Shown: positions 26,378-35,909, numbered from the stretch's first letter. The stretch is DNA of 37,246 bases from Clostridium sp. CAG:354_28_25 (GCA_001915925.1 MNRL01000002.1:756-38001), one strand, 5' to 3'. Notes: a model not told the origin generated them from the sequence alone. A program made the numbers and translations.

Positions 26378-28273
26378 ATGAAAAGGCATTTATTTAAGAT
26401 ATTAACTATTACTATATGCATAGTTACAATACTCAATTTTGTGCTACCAAATGTAACAACTATAGTGTATGCAGATACTACAGCTGGACAACAAGATGAG
26501 AATAGTGCAGTAGAAGTAATAGAAGGAGCAATAGGAGGAATTGCAGATGGTATTGTAGGATTACTTACATGGCCATTAAGAATCTTAATTGTAGCATTTG
26601 GGTATGCATTAAGATTGGTAATAGGAGGAATTGCATCTATTGCAGGAGGACAATTTAATATTAATATAAGTCCACAAGATATTTTGTTTGATAAATTAGA
26701 GATAACAGATGTAAATTTCTTTAGCTTTACACGACCTGATGGTTCTGAATTAAGCGCAGGAGTATTAACAATAAGACAAAATATTGCAATTTGGTACTAT
26801 GCATTAAGAAATTTAGCGATAGGTATTTTGCTTGCAGTATTAGTATATGTAGGTATTAGAATGGCAATATCTACAGTAGCATCTGAAGAAGCAAAATATA
26901 AAACAATGCTAAAAGATTGGGTAGTTAGTTTTGTTTTAGTATTTTTATTACAATATATAATAGCTTTTACATTAAATGCTAATAATGCACTGGTTAACAT
27001 TATGGAAAATGCTATGGGTAATGTAGATAAAAACTCAATTTTTTCAGATATAATGGATACATTTGCTCTTCAAGGAGTTAATCCAATTTCTTTTACAATG
27101 GGATTTGGTTCTGCTATAGCATTTTGTATATTAGTAGGTGTAACATTATCATTTTTGGTATTTTATATAAAACGTATGCTTACACTTGCATTTTTAGTAA
27201 TAATTTCACCAATAGTAACAATTACATATTCTATAGACAAGATGGGGGATAACCAATCACAGGCATTAAATAAATGGATTAAAGAGTTTGTATATACGGT
27301 TTTAATACAACCATTTCAATGTTTAATTTATATAGTTTTTGCAACGACAGCATTAGACTTAATGCAAGATAAAACACTTGGGGCAGCAATACTAGGTTGT
27401 ATAATGTTATTATTTATACATCAAGCAGAGCATATTGTTAGAGGCATATTTAGTTTTGAGCATGCACATAATTTAGGAGATACATTTATGACATTAGCAC
27501 TTGTTAAATCATTAGGAAGTAGTTTAAGTAAAATAGGACAATCTGCTGCAGGTGGTTCTGGTGGTAGAGCAGCTGGTGCAGCTCCTGGCGGAGGTGGAGC
27601 TCAAACTCCTAGACAGACAAATCAAGCTAGAAATAATACTAATAGTAATAACAATATTTCAAAAGGATTTAATAAAGGAAGGAAACAAATTCCAGTACTT
27701 ACTAGTGCTAAGCGAGGTGCCCAAAAATTAGCAAATACAAAAGCAGGAAAACTACTTGGTACAGCACAAATTGGTAGAATAGCTGGATTACCTATAAGGG
27801 GGGCAACAGGAACTGCATTAAGCCTTGCTAAATTGGCTCCAAAACTTGCATTTACAGCAATGGGAGCTGGAGCTGGAGGAATGAATGGTGCAATTATAGG
27901 ATATTCTATTGGTAAAGGTACATATACAGCTGGAAAAAATATAGTAGATAACGTGGTAGCTAAACGAGATGAAAAAACAGTTGTAAGAACTCAAACAGGA
28001 CAAGCATATGCTAATTGGGTACAAGCAAATGGATATCAAAATGATTTACATGCTGCAGCAACAGGATATGAAAGAATAGCAAGAGGAATATTGCAAGGAC
28101 AAGATGTAAACACATTCGCAAGGGAAGATCAGCAATTAGCACAAAGTTTAGCACAATATAGAAATTCTTTTGAACAAATGGGTATATCACAACAAAATAT
28201 AGCAAAAGATATGGAAAAAACTTTACAAAAAATGCAAGATTTACAAAGAAATAATGGTGGTGGAACACCTTAA
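26378..28273 (+). CDS. VirB6/TrbL-like polytopic protein 3
   Basis: This 631-aa protein has a signal sequence (1-33, ending TTIVYAD) and amphipathic hydrophobic segments at about 50-90. The shared VirB6 core starts at Trp139 (WYYALRNLAIG, then IRMAISTVASEEAKY), followed by five or so membrane helices to about residue 370, including YIKRMLTLAFLVIISPIVTITYSID. The C-terminal 260 residues contain a Gly/Ala/Asn-rich linker (about 390-430) and a glycine-rich amphipathic region. I chose ATG 26378 because AAGGAG lies 7-12 bases upstream; it comes one base after the preceding stop, so the genes are coupled. An in-frame ATG at 26360 would overlap the previous gene. Confidence 0.8.
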   Translation: MKRHLFKILTITICIVTILNFVLPNVTTIVYADTTAGQQDENSAVEVIEGAIGGIADGIVGLLTWPLRILIVAFGYALRLVIGGIASIAGGQFNINISPQDILFDKLEITDVNFFSFTRPDGSELSAGVLTIRQNIAIWYYALRNLAIGILLAVLVYVGIRMAISTVASEEAKYKTMLKDWVVSFVLVFLLQYIIAFTLNANNALVNIMENAMGNVDKNSIFSDIMDTFALQGVNPISFTMGFGSAIAFCILVGVTLSFLVFYIKRMLTLAFLVIISPIVTITYSIDKMGDNQSQALNKWIKEFVYTVLIQPFQCLIYIVFATTALDLMQDKTLGAAILGCIMLLFIHQAEHIVRGIFSFEHAHNLGDTFMTLALVKSLGSSLSKIGQSAAGGSGGRAAGAAPGGGGAQTPRQTNQARNNTNSNNNISKGFNKGRKQIPVLTSAKRGAQKLANTKAGKLLGTAQIGRIAGLPIRGATGTALSLAKLAPKLAFTAMGAGAGGMNGAIIGYSIGKGTYTAGKNIVDNVVAKRDEKTVVRTQTGQAYANWVQANGYQNDLHAAATGYERIARGILQGQDVNTFAREDQQLAQSLAQYRNSFEQMGISQQNIAKDMEKTLQKMQDLQRNNGGGTP

Positions 28274-28299
28274 TATGGCAGATAAAGAAAGGAGCCAAC

Positions 28300-29253
28300 A
28301 TGAGTTTTGTAGATACACGACTAAAAATAAGACAGTGGCTTAAAAAATATAGAAGAATTATAATAATTACTCTTATAGCCTTGGCAATAGTATATGTTGT
28401 AAATTACATATTAAAAAATTTGCCAGAAGAAGAAATACCAAAGACAACTTATACTCCGAATATTTCTGTTATGGCAGAGGATGAAGTACCAGAAAAATGG
28501 CACGAAACAATAGAAAGTACAATAGATACATTTGTACAAAGATGTAATAATAAAGAGTATGAAGCTGCTTATAATATGATTTCAGATGATTGCAAAGAAG
28601 CTGTTTATCCAACTTTAAGTTCCTTTCAGAAATTTGTAGATGCTAAATTTAAAACAAAAAGATCTTATAGCATACAAAATTTTTCTAATGTTGGAAAACA
28701 ATACATATATGATGTAAATCTTATGGAAGATTTAATGGCAACAGGTCTTACAGGCAAAGAATTATATACTGACGAAGAAAAATTTGTATTTACAGAATAT
28801 GATGAGTCATTAAAACTTGCAATAAGTGGGTTTGTTAGAAAAAATGACTTAAATATATTTGCAGAAGATGAAAACTTAAAAGTTAATATAGATTGTAAAT
28901 ATGTTTTTTACGATTATGAATTATATAAAGTTACTATAACTAATAAAACAGAACATTCAATAGTAATAGCTGATGGAACAACTAATGATGAAGTTGTATT
29001 AAATACAGGTGCAGATATTAGAGGGGAAAAATATGTAAAATCATATGGAATTGTATTGGAACCAGGGGAAAGTAAAAATTATACATTTGAGTTTACAAAA
29101 TATTGCGATGATGGTAGTGCTCCTACATATATTATGTTTAATAATATTAGAGTATTACAATCGTATTCTGGCGATTCTAGTACAATGCAAGCTGAACTAG
29201 ATAATGCAATTAGAATATATAGTTTAAGAATAAACTTCCCAACTGCAGAGTAA
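28300..29253 (+). CDS. Membrane protein with NTF2-like domain (VirB8/TcpC candidate)
   Basis: This 317-aa protein has one transmembrane helix (about residues 21-40) and an extracytoplasmic region. Residues about 65-185 resemble an NTF2-like fold (TFVQRCNNKEYEAAYNMI, then YPTLSSFQKFVDAKF). The protein at 34240 shares this pattern (NKEYEAAY versus SKDYDKAY, followed by a YP or FP turn). VirB8 and TcpC are bitopic proteins with NTF2-like extracytoplasmic domains that nucleate type IV channels, so this is the best VirB8 candidate here, by topology and fold pattern rather than clear sequence match. Residues about 195-317 form a second beta-rich domain (VLEPGESKNYTFEF). AAAGGAG precedes the ATG. 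Confidence 0.55.
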   Translation: MSFVDTRLKIRQWLKKYRRIIIITLIALAIVYVVNYILKNLPEEEIPKTTYTPNISVMAEDEVPEKWHETIESTIDTFVQRCNNKEYEAAYNMISDDCKEAVYPTLSSFQKFVDAKFKTKRSYSIQNFSNVGKQYIYDVNLMEDLMATGLTGKELYTDEEKFVFTEYDESLKLAISGFVRKNDLNIFAEDENLKVNIDCKYVFYDYELYKVTITNKTEHSIVIADGTTNDEVVLNTGADIRGEKYVKSYGIVLEPGESKNYTFEFTKYCDDGSAPTYIMFNNIRVLQSYSGDSSTMQAELDNAIRIYSLRINFPTAE

Positions 29254-29266
29254 AGGTGGTGAGATT

Positions 29267-32200
29267 TTGGCAGATAATGAGAATTTAAATGATGTAACAG
29301 ATACTAAACAAACCTCGGGTGCAGATAAAATTAATAAAGCAGGAAATGCTGCTGCTGGTGCAGTAAAAAAAGGAAAACTTTTAGCACGTTTTATAAAGAG
29401 TTTAAAGGGATTAGGAGCACTTGGAGTTGTTGGTATAATAATTATTATAGTTATTGTAGTTATTATATTAATAGTTGGAATAATTGGATTTTTCTTAGAG
29501 ATGCCAGGCTTACTAACTAATAAGCTTTCAGGCTTAGCATCAGATTTTTGCACAGAACTTGCAACATATTATTCAGGTAACTCTGCACGTTTTGGAACAG
29601 AAGAACAAAAAGACCTTGCAGAATATTTATCGAATATGGGATATGAACCATATGAATTTGGATTTGGAAAATATACGGACGAAGATGGAAATATAATAGA
29701 AAATGCAGACGATGATGATGCAACAATTAGCAGTAAATATTTAAATGCTTATCTAACAGCAGATTATAATACATATGTGCCATATGAAAAGTTTAAAGGA
29801 GGAGTTTCTAAACTACTACATGTAATTGGTGATGCAATTGGTTATGTACTAGGAATGGAAACAGAAAAAGATACAGGTGATCCGCAATTTGGTATGTTGT
29901 ATTTTGATAAAGGAATGTATGAAAATGCAGAAGGTACAGACGGAAATGCTAAAAAGATGAGTTTCTTAGATAGTGTATCTACAGATGTTGATTCAAAAAC
30001 ATTGACATTTAAAGTATGGGAGGCACCATTTAAATATTCATATTATACATATAATATGGAAGGCTGGACTGCAAGATATGGTAAGCCTTTAGAATTATCA
30101 CTAACACTTCATCTAGCAACAATGGCGCCAGATTTGGTTTATAGATTTGACATGGATAAAGAGGAAAGTACAGAGATACATATAAAGACAATAAAGAGTA
30201 ATGCTACAATAAAATTTGAATACCGTGTAGAAAATGCACCAGAAGGGGGAACAAATTTTGCAAGTATTGATGATAGTTTAGCTAATTTAGATATGCATGT
30301 CTCAAGTGATGGAGGAACTCTAACGGTTGAGGATTTACAGACATTAAAAGATTTTATAGATAGTCATGATGAGTCTGATATGGTAAAAAATATTCAAGCA
30401 GGCTATAGTAATTTTGAAGCATTTATAAATGCAAGTATAGATTCAGGTAATAATAGGAAATATTTAAGAGAAAATGAGTCTATTTTACAAAGATATGATG
30501 GTAATGATAATTCAGCATTACTAAATTATGATCATTCTATAGAAAATATGTTTAACACCTATTTAGATGATGCAATAAAACTTGTAAAAGAAGAGGATGA
30601 AAATGTAACTTTTTATACAGATGAAGTGGGCAAGAGCTATGCGGAGATTGTAGGTAAAACAGTTCATGATAGTACTTTCTTACATGGTGGTTGGACATAT
30701 GGTGATAATACAACAGGAATAATGGATGAATTCTATAAAAAATTTGAAGAGGCAAAATCTGATGATGAGCTAACCGAAGAAGAGGAAGAAGAACTATTTA
30801 CATTTTTACAGGATAAATTTAAAGAAATCCAACCACAAGTAAAAGAAGATGTGGATAAATTAGTAGAAAAGGATGCTAAACTAGCAGAAGAATTAAAAAA
30901 ATTAACAGAAGAATTAGAAAAAATTGGTTTATCTATAGATGCAATAAATGCTGCAATAGAATATAATAATGATAATGGTCAAGGAGGAGGTACTACTATA
31001 GAAAGAGTACAACCATACATTACAGAAGTAAAAAAACACTGGTATAGAGATGTAATATTTAAAAATGATGACTATGATGCATATGATTGGAGTACAAGCC
31101 AAGCAACATATGAAAATAAATTTGAACCAGTAGAGCAGTCTGATGATAGTGTTTTAGCACCAAATGATATAGGAGCTTTTTATACAATAGAAACTGTAGA
31201 AGCAGGAAGTGAACTTGTACAGGTAAGAGATGCAATACGTGGAAAAGTAAATGAACATACAAAAGAACTATTTGTAGGAACAGAAGGAAATCCTGCTAAA
31301 TATTTTATATATGATGGTAGCAAAGATACTGCAGAAAAGATTGATGAGTTAAGAGAAGTATATGATGAGGCATATTCAAAATCTTGGGATGAAAATCAAA
31401 GTATATTTGAAAATTCAGAAGATGTAGATAAACAAGCCAGAAAAGATGCAGAAGCAGCGGTAGAAGCAAAAGAAGATGAAGAGGGAATAAACTTATATAA
31501 AGAAGTAAATGTTAGACAAAATGCGCTTTCAGCATTTTCTATATTAGAAAATTCCAAAACAGAAGATTCTGAATATATCTTAAGAGATCTAAAAAAATTC
31601 TTTGTAGATTTAGGATATTTTACAAAAGATGATTTAAGAGTAGATGATACACACGTATTTCAATGGCCAATAGGTGGATATGTTAATTTATATTGGCCTG
31701 TAAGAAGATATGAAAAACAACAAGCTGATTATGGAACTTTAATAAGAAGTAAAGTTTCTACAGATAATATTAAGGCTGGATATGAAGCAGATGGAAGCGA
31801 GAGAATTAAAGAAGATGAAGAAGTAAATATATATAAACCGAATTTTAATCCGGATTCGGAAGTCAATTCAGAAGTGGCTCCAGATGATCCTTCAGCAAAT
31901 AATAATCAAACTACTACTAGTACATCAGACGATTTTGTAACAGAATTTTTAAATGCAGCACAAGAAGTTACAGATTATGTTAGAGAGAATGGGTTTACAT
32001 ATGGAAATGCAGAATATATGCCACCTAAAAATGGAGAAACGAATAGTGATGGAGTAAAAAGGATAAGTTGTGATAGGTTAGTATCTTGGGCACTATATAA
32101 ATGTGGCTATACTGACCAACCAGAATATGGTTTAACTACATCAGCTGCTGCAAGTCCATTGATGTCTTATTGTAAAGAAAAAGGTTGGCTTAAGATAGAA

Positions 32201-33610
32201 AATGTTGATGAAATACAAGCAGGAGATATAGTATTTGTTGGGGAAACAAATGCAGATAAAACTAGCGCAGCACATGTATTTATATGTGCAGGTGAAAATA
32301 AAAGATATGATTGTGGAAATGCAACTAGAATTCAATCACAACAACCTTTTAATGAAGAGATACATGAACCTTTGGTATGTGCATATCGTCCAGAAAGTAG
32401 TGATTCTTCAACTACTCAATATGATGGCTTTGAGGCAGACTTAAATGTTGTTTCACCAGTAACAGGAGAAATTATAGAAGAGGGAGACGATTACATAAAG
32501 ATAAAAGTTTTAGACACTTCATCTATTTCAGAATATAAAAGATTTTACGAAGAATATAAAGGAATATGTACAGGATATATTATGTACATAAAAGGATTCA
32601 AAAAAGGAACAATTGATGCTAATGCACAATCTGAATATCAACAAGTAAAACATACAAAGAGATATTTTATAGAAAATGGATATGCTGATGATTATAGAGA
32701 TGCAGAAACAATCGCAGAAGAATTTGAAAAAGAAGAGCAAGAAAGAATAGACGCTCCAGCATATATAGAAAAAGATGGTAAAAGATACATAAAAGAAGGA
32801 ACTGTTATAGGTACAACTACAAATTCAGATATAGCATTATATTTGTTAAATAGAGAAAACTCTATTGTTGAAGATGTAGAATCATATATTAGATTAGTAG
32901 ACAACCAGCTAGAAACAGATTGGGCATACTTCTATTGGGTACCTTACGAATCAGGAGGAACAGATACTCCAGGTGGAGGACCAGAGGCAGTAGGATTAAC
33001 AACTTCAGGAGAGTTAGCAGTAGGAATTTCACAATGGACTACAACACATAAGGCTGGTTCCCCAAATAATATTCCAGAGTTCTGTGAAAAAGCAATAGAA
33101 TTAAACCCAGGATTATGCTCAGAGTTACAACCATTTGTTGGAAAATCGATTGATGAAATTTTGGCAATGGAACCACAGATAAAATCCGCATTCCAATCTA
33201 TATGTGCAAAAGATAGAGATGGATTCCTGGAAGTACAGATGCAAGTTACGATAAATCAATATTTAATAGAACCGTACACAGGAACGGATAAAGAATGGCT
33301 ACTGGATAAAAACCCAATAACTCAAGGAACATTTATGTCTTTGGTTAACTGGGGTATGGGTGATAATTTCTGGTTTTCAGCATTTTCTCAATCCGATTCT
33401 GACGAGCAAGCTGTAAAATCATTATTAACTAAAGCATTAGGTGTTAAATCAACAGCAGGATTTTTAACATCAAGATGGACTTCACAATATGTATTGGCAA
33501 AAGATGCTTTAACAGGAGCAATTGATGAAGAAGGAATTATTAATTGGATAAAAACTAAACAACCATCAGATAAATATGGTGAAGGTCAGAATATGTCGGC
33601 ATTACCGTAA
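29267..33610 (+). CDS. Giant multidomain cell-wall hydrolase of the secretion locus (NlpC/P60-like plus lysozyme-like)
   Basis: This 1447-aa protein starts with TTG after GGTGGTGAG. A short cytoplasmic segment is followed by one membrane helix (about residues 49-77); the rest is extracellular. Residues about 490-570 are a Glu/Lys coiled coil. Residues about 885-1045 resemble NlpC/P60, with Cys935 in ISCDRLVSWALYKCGY, QAGDIVFVGE, His1003 in AAHVFICAG and RYDCGN. Residues about 1050-1110 have a beta pattern (VVSPVTGEIIEEGDDYIKIKV) reminiscent of M23 N-terminal strands but without a metal site. Residues about 1245-1440 (GISQWTTTHKAG, later FMSLVNWGMGDNFW) resemble lysozyme or transglycosylase domains of phage tails. 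Its likely role is VirB1-like local peptidoglycan cleavage. The lysozyme part is the least certain. Confidence 0.65.
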   Translation: MADNENLNDVTDTKQTSGADKINKAGNAAAGAVKKGKLLARFIKSLKGLGALGVVGIIIIIVIVVIILIVGIIGFFLEMPGLLTNKLSGLASDFCTELATYYSGNSARFGTEEQKDLAEYLSNMGYEPYEFGFGKYTDEDGNIIENADDDDATISSKYLNAYLTADYNTYVPYEKFKGGVSKLLHVIGDAIGYVLGMETEKDTGDPQFGMLYFDKGMYENAEGTDGNAKKMSFLDSVSTDVDSKTLTFKVWEAPFKYSYYTYNMEGWTARYGKPLELSLTLHLATMAPDLVYRFDMDKEESTEIHIKTIKSNATIKFEYRVENAPEGGTNFASIDDSLANLDMHVSSDGGTLTVEDLQTLKDFIDSHDESDMVKNIQAGYSNFEAFINASIDSGNNRKYLRENESILQRYDGNDNSALLNYDHSIENMFNTYLDDAIKLVKEEDENVTFYTDEVGKSYAEIVGKTVHDSTFLHGGWTYGDNTTGIMDEFYKKFEEAKSDDELTEEEEEELFTFLQDKFKEIQPQVKEDVDKLVEKDAKLAEELKKLTEELEKIGLSIDAINAAIEYNNDNGQGGGTTIERVQPYITEVKKHWYRDVIFKNDDYDAYDWSTSQATYENKFEPVEQSDDSVLAPNDIGAFYTIETVEAGSELVQVRDAIRGKVNEHTKELFVGTEGNPAKYFIYDGSKDTAEKIDELREVYDEAYSKSWDENQSIFENSEDVDKQARKDAEAAVEAKEDEEGINLYKEVNVRQNALSAFSILENSKTEDSEYILRDLKKFFVDLGYFTKDDLRVDDTHVFQWPIGGYVNLYWPVRRYEKQQADYGTLIRSKVSTDNIKAGYEADGSERIKEDEEVNIYKPNFNPDSEVNSEVAPDDPSANNNQTTTSTSDDFVTEFLNAAQEVTDYVRENGFTYGNAEYMPPKNGETNSDGVKRISCDRLVSWALYKCGYTDQPEYGLTTSAAASPLMSYCKEKGWLKIENVDEIQAGDIVFVGETNADKTSAAHVFICAGENKRYDCGNATRIQSQQPFNEEIHEPLVCAYRPESSDSSTTQYDGFEADLNVVSPVTGEIIEEGDDYIKIKVLDTSSISEYKRFYEEYKGICTGYIMYIKGFKKGTIDANAQSEYQQVKHTKRYFIENGYADDYRDAETIAEEFEKEEQERIDAPAYIEKDGKRYIKEGTVIGTTTNSDIALYLLNRENSIVEDVESYIRLVDNQLETDWAYFYWVPYESGGTDTPGGGPEAVGLTTSGELAVGISQWTTTHKAGSPNNIPEFCEKAIELNPGLCSELQPFVGKSIDEILAMEPQIKSAFQSICAKDRDGFLEVQMQVTINQYLIEPYTGTDKEWLLDKNPITQGTFMSLVNWGMGDNFWFSAFSQSDSDEQAVKSLLTKALGVKSTAGFLTSRWTSQYVLAKDALTGAIDEEGIINWIKTKQPSDKYGEGQNMSALP

Positions 33611-33630
33611 TTATAGAGGAGAATTAAAAT

Positions 33631-34221
33631 ATGAAACATATAAAATTTTTACTAATAATTATGCTAATATTAAATTTAATTATTTCTATAATATTAGGAA
33701 TAGAATCTGAACATATTAGAGAAGAATTAGTTAATATTAAATTAGCAGAGGAAGTAGAAGATTTTTCTAAAAAGACAGAAAACATTACATATATTACTAA
33801 TGGAAATGCTTTTAATTCTAAATATGGAGGAAATATGACTAGCACAGAGTTAAGTAAAAAGATTTCTGACTTTATGACAGGGACAGTTCCTCAAATTGCA
33901 ACAGAAACTAAAAATATGACATCACAGGAAGAGCTAAAGCAATACTATACTGAAAAGAGTATGAGAAAATTAACAGGAATAAAAGATCAAGATATTAACG
34001 AATTCTATTCTTTAGTTAATGAAATAAAAAAATTGGGAGAAACAAATTTAGAATTTGAATCAGCAGAATATGATGAAAATTCTATAAAAGAAAAGAAGGG
34101 CAGTAGTTTATCTGCAGTATTAATGATAAAATACAAAAATGTAGAAAAAACTTTAGATTGTTATATTACAGCTAGTTATTCGTCAGCATATGTAACATTT
34201 TTGCCTAATAGTTCCAATTAA
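33631..34221 (+). CDS. Membrane-tethered protein of the secretion locus, function unknown
   Basis: This 196-aa protein has one N-terminal hydrophobic helix (about residues 4-23) and an extracytoplasmic domain of about 170 residues with one cysteine near the end (TLDCYITASYSSAYVTFLP). The first helix could be an uncleaved anchor. I recognise no family. GAGGAG precedes the ATG, 20 bases after the giant hydrolase gene, so it belongs to the same operon. A small bitopic accessory subunit is the simplest guess. Confidence 0.65.
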   Translation: MKHIKFLLIIMLILNLIISIILGIESEHIREELVNIKLAEEVEDFSKKTENITYITNGNAFNSKYGGNMTSTELSKKISDFMTGTVPQIATETKNMTSQEELKQYYTEKSMRKLTGIKDQDINEFYSLVNEIKKLGETNLEFESAEYDENSIKEKKGSSLSAVLMIKYKNVEKTLDCYITASYSSAYVTFLPNSSN

Positions 34222-34239
34222 TGATTTTAGGAGGATAGA

Positions 34240-34815
34240 ATGAGAAATAAGAAAGAGCTTAAAATAAGAAATGAAAAAATAATTTTAGTAATATTAACAG
34301 TAGCTGTAATAATATGGACAATTATAAATATTAATTCAATATTTAAAGTAATGGAAAATGTCAAAAAATTAGAAGCTAGTAAAAATGAAAATGTAGTTAA
34401 TACAGTTGTACAAGGAAATATTGTAACTGCAGAAGAGATAGAAGAAAATACAAATCAGTTAGAAATAGAAGATTTAAAGGATAAAGACGAAAGAACTAGA
34501 ATACAACAATATTGTGGAAAGTTTATAAGATACATAGAGAGTAAGGATTATGATAAGGCATATGCCTTATTATATCCTGACTTTAAAAACAATTATTTCC
34601 CAACCGAAGAAGATTTTGCTAAATATGCACAGGAAAGATTTCCATCAACCCTAATCACAGTTGAATATGATGATATAGAAAGACAAGGAAAATATTATAT
34701 ATTATATACTACAATAAAGACACCATTAGATTCTAGTTATTCTATGGACCAAAAATTCATTTTTATAGAAAATGGATTTAATGATTTTCAATTATCATTT
34801 GATGTAAAACAATAA
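34240..34815 (+). CDS. Second bitopic NTF2-like protein
   Basis: This 191-aa protein has one transmembrane helix (about residues 11-30), a Glu/Asn-rich linker and a C-terminal NTF2-like domain (about 85-191). The domain's first helix and turn (YIESKDYDKAYALLYPDF, then FPTEEDFAKYAQERF) match the pattern in the 28300 protein. It could be a second VirB8-like subunit or an accessory that pairs with the first. AGGAGG precedes the ATG. The gene sits 18 bases after its upstream neighbour. Confidence 0.55.
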   Translation: MRNKKELKIRNEKIILVILTVAVIIWTIININSIFKVMENVKKLEASKNENVVNTVVQGNIVTAEEIEENTNQLEIEDLKDKDERTRIQQYCGKFIRYIESKDYDKAYALLYPDFKNNYFPTEEDFAKYAQERFPSTLITVEYDDIERQGKYYILYTTIKTPLDSSYSMDQKFIFIENGFNDFQLSFDVKQ

Positions 34816-34833
34816 ATTGGAGGGGATATGTAA

Positions 34834-35856
34834 ATGTCAGAAAAAGATTTACCCGAAAGATTACAATTACAAAATGAAAGAATTCAAGAGATAGAAAACA
34901 AAATAAAAAAATTAGAAGATAAAGAACAAGATGGAAAATACCTAATGTCTCTTAAAGAAAAATTAGTAGCTGAGGAAAAAGCAAAAGGAGATATCGAAAA
35001 TATATATTCTTTATCAGCTATAGAAATAGCAGAAATTAAGGCAAAAGCAAAGCAACTAGCCCTAATTGCATATAAATCTGGTAAGTACGATTTATATAAG
35101 GATTATGAATTAGTAGCTACTACAAATGAGCAAGGTTTACTAGAAGTTACTGATAAATATAGAGAGGAATTAGAAGGTTTGATTCCTGCACAATATCTAG
35201 AATTAAAAGAAATAGAACCAAAGGAGTTAGAAGAAAAATCTAAAGAGGAAGATAAATCCGATTTAAAGAAAGAAGAAGAGAAAGAAGAGCAAAAAGAGAC
35301 AGTAAGTAAAATGCAAGAAGATACTGGATTAGAATTAGTTTCATTAGTAAGAATAGAAGATGAAAATTTTTCTAGAGATGTAGTAGGTAAGGAGACAGGT
35401 TATGCAGAACAATATATGGGAATTACCAAAGATGGCACAATTTGTTTATTAGGTCTAAGACCAGACAATAAATTTGAGCTTAACCCTGATTTCGTTGGGG
35501 CGAGAACTGCAAGAACAGATGAACAACCTGGAGAATGTGGTAAAAGTAGTGTTGATATGGTAGTTCCAAGAAAAGATGGTGGTACATCAGCTTTAGGAAT
35601 CGATATAAATTATGGACAGATTTCACTAACAAATAGAAGTACAAACGAACCAATACAAACCTCAAATTATAAACCATCAGATGTAGATGCTAAAAAATAT
35701 GAGTTAGAAGAAGAAAAAGGAAATAAAGAAAATTTAGAAAGAAAGATGGAAGAAGAAAGAAGAAGAGAAGAACAGAAAAAGAAAGAACAACAAGAAAAAG
35801 AAGAAGACGATGGACACGGATGGCCAGAAGAAAGAAAAGCTCCAGGCGAAATGTAA
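34834..35856 (+). CDS. Cytoplasmic coiled-coil protein ending the secretion operon, function unknown
   Basis: This 340-aa protein has no signal peptide or membrane helix, so it should stay in the cytosol. Residues 1-50 and 55-80 are coiled coil (ERLQLQNERIQEIENKIKKL). Residues about 125-160 and 290-325 are nearly pure Glu/Lys/Arg. Between them, residues about 165-285 look folded (LVSLVRIEDENFSRDVVGKE, GITKDGTICLLGLRPDNKF, STNEPIQTS). No family is recognised. It is the only clearly soluble protein in the operon without enzymatic motifs, which makes it a candidate chaperone, regulator or even exported substrate; none of this can be decided from sequence. GGAGGGG precedes the ATG. Confidence 0.65.
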   Translation: MSEKDLPERLQLQNERIQEIENKIKKLEDKEQDGKYLMSLKEKLVAEEKAKGDIENIYSLSAIEIAEIKAKAKQLALIAYKSGKYDLYKDYELVATTNEQGLLEVTDKYREELEGLIPAQYLELKEIEPKELEEKSKEEDKSDLKKEEEKEEQKETVSKMQEDTGLELVSLVRIEDENFSRDVVGKETGYAEQYMGITKDGTICLLGLRPDNKFELNPDFVGARTARTDEQPGECGKSSVDMVVPRKDGGTSALGIDINYGQISLTNRSTNEPIQTSNYKPSDVDAKKYELEEEKGNKENLERKMEEERRREEQKKKEQQEKEEDDGHGWPEERKAPGEM

Positions 35857-35867
35857 TAAAAAAGCAT

Positions 35868-35908
35868 AAAAATCACTTATTCTAAATATATTTGAATAGG
35901 TGATTTTT
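35868..35908 (+). terminator. Terminator of the secretion operon, overlapping the next ribosome site
   Basis: AAAAATCACTTATTC (35868-35882) pairs with GAATAGGTGATTTTT (35894-35908), with one G-T wobble and an 11-base loop, ending in TTTTT. The descending arm contains AGGTGA, the only plausible ribosome site of the carboxypeptidase starting at 35910. Confidence 0.8.
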
Positions 35909-35909
35909 C

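Noticed and set aside
15046..35908. Integrative conjugative element or prophage
   Set aside because: No integrase, relaxase, coupling protein, replication gene, att direct repeats or phage structural genes are seen, and codon style matches the neighbours.
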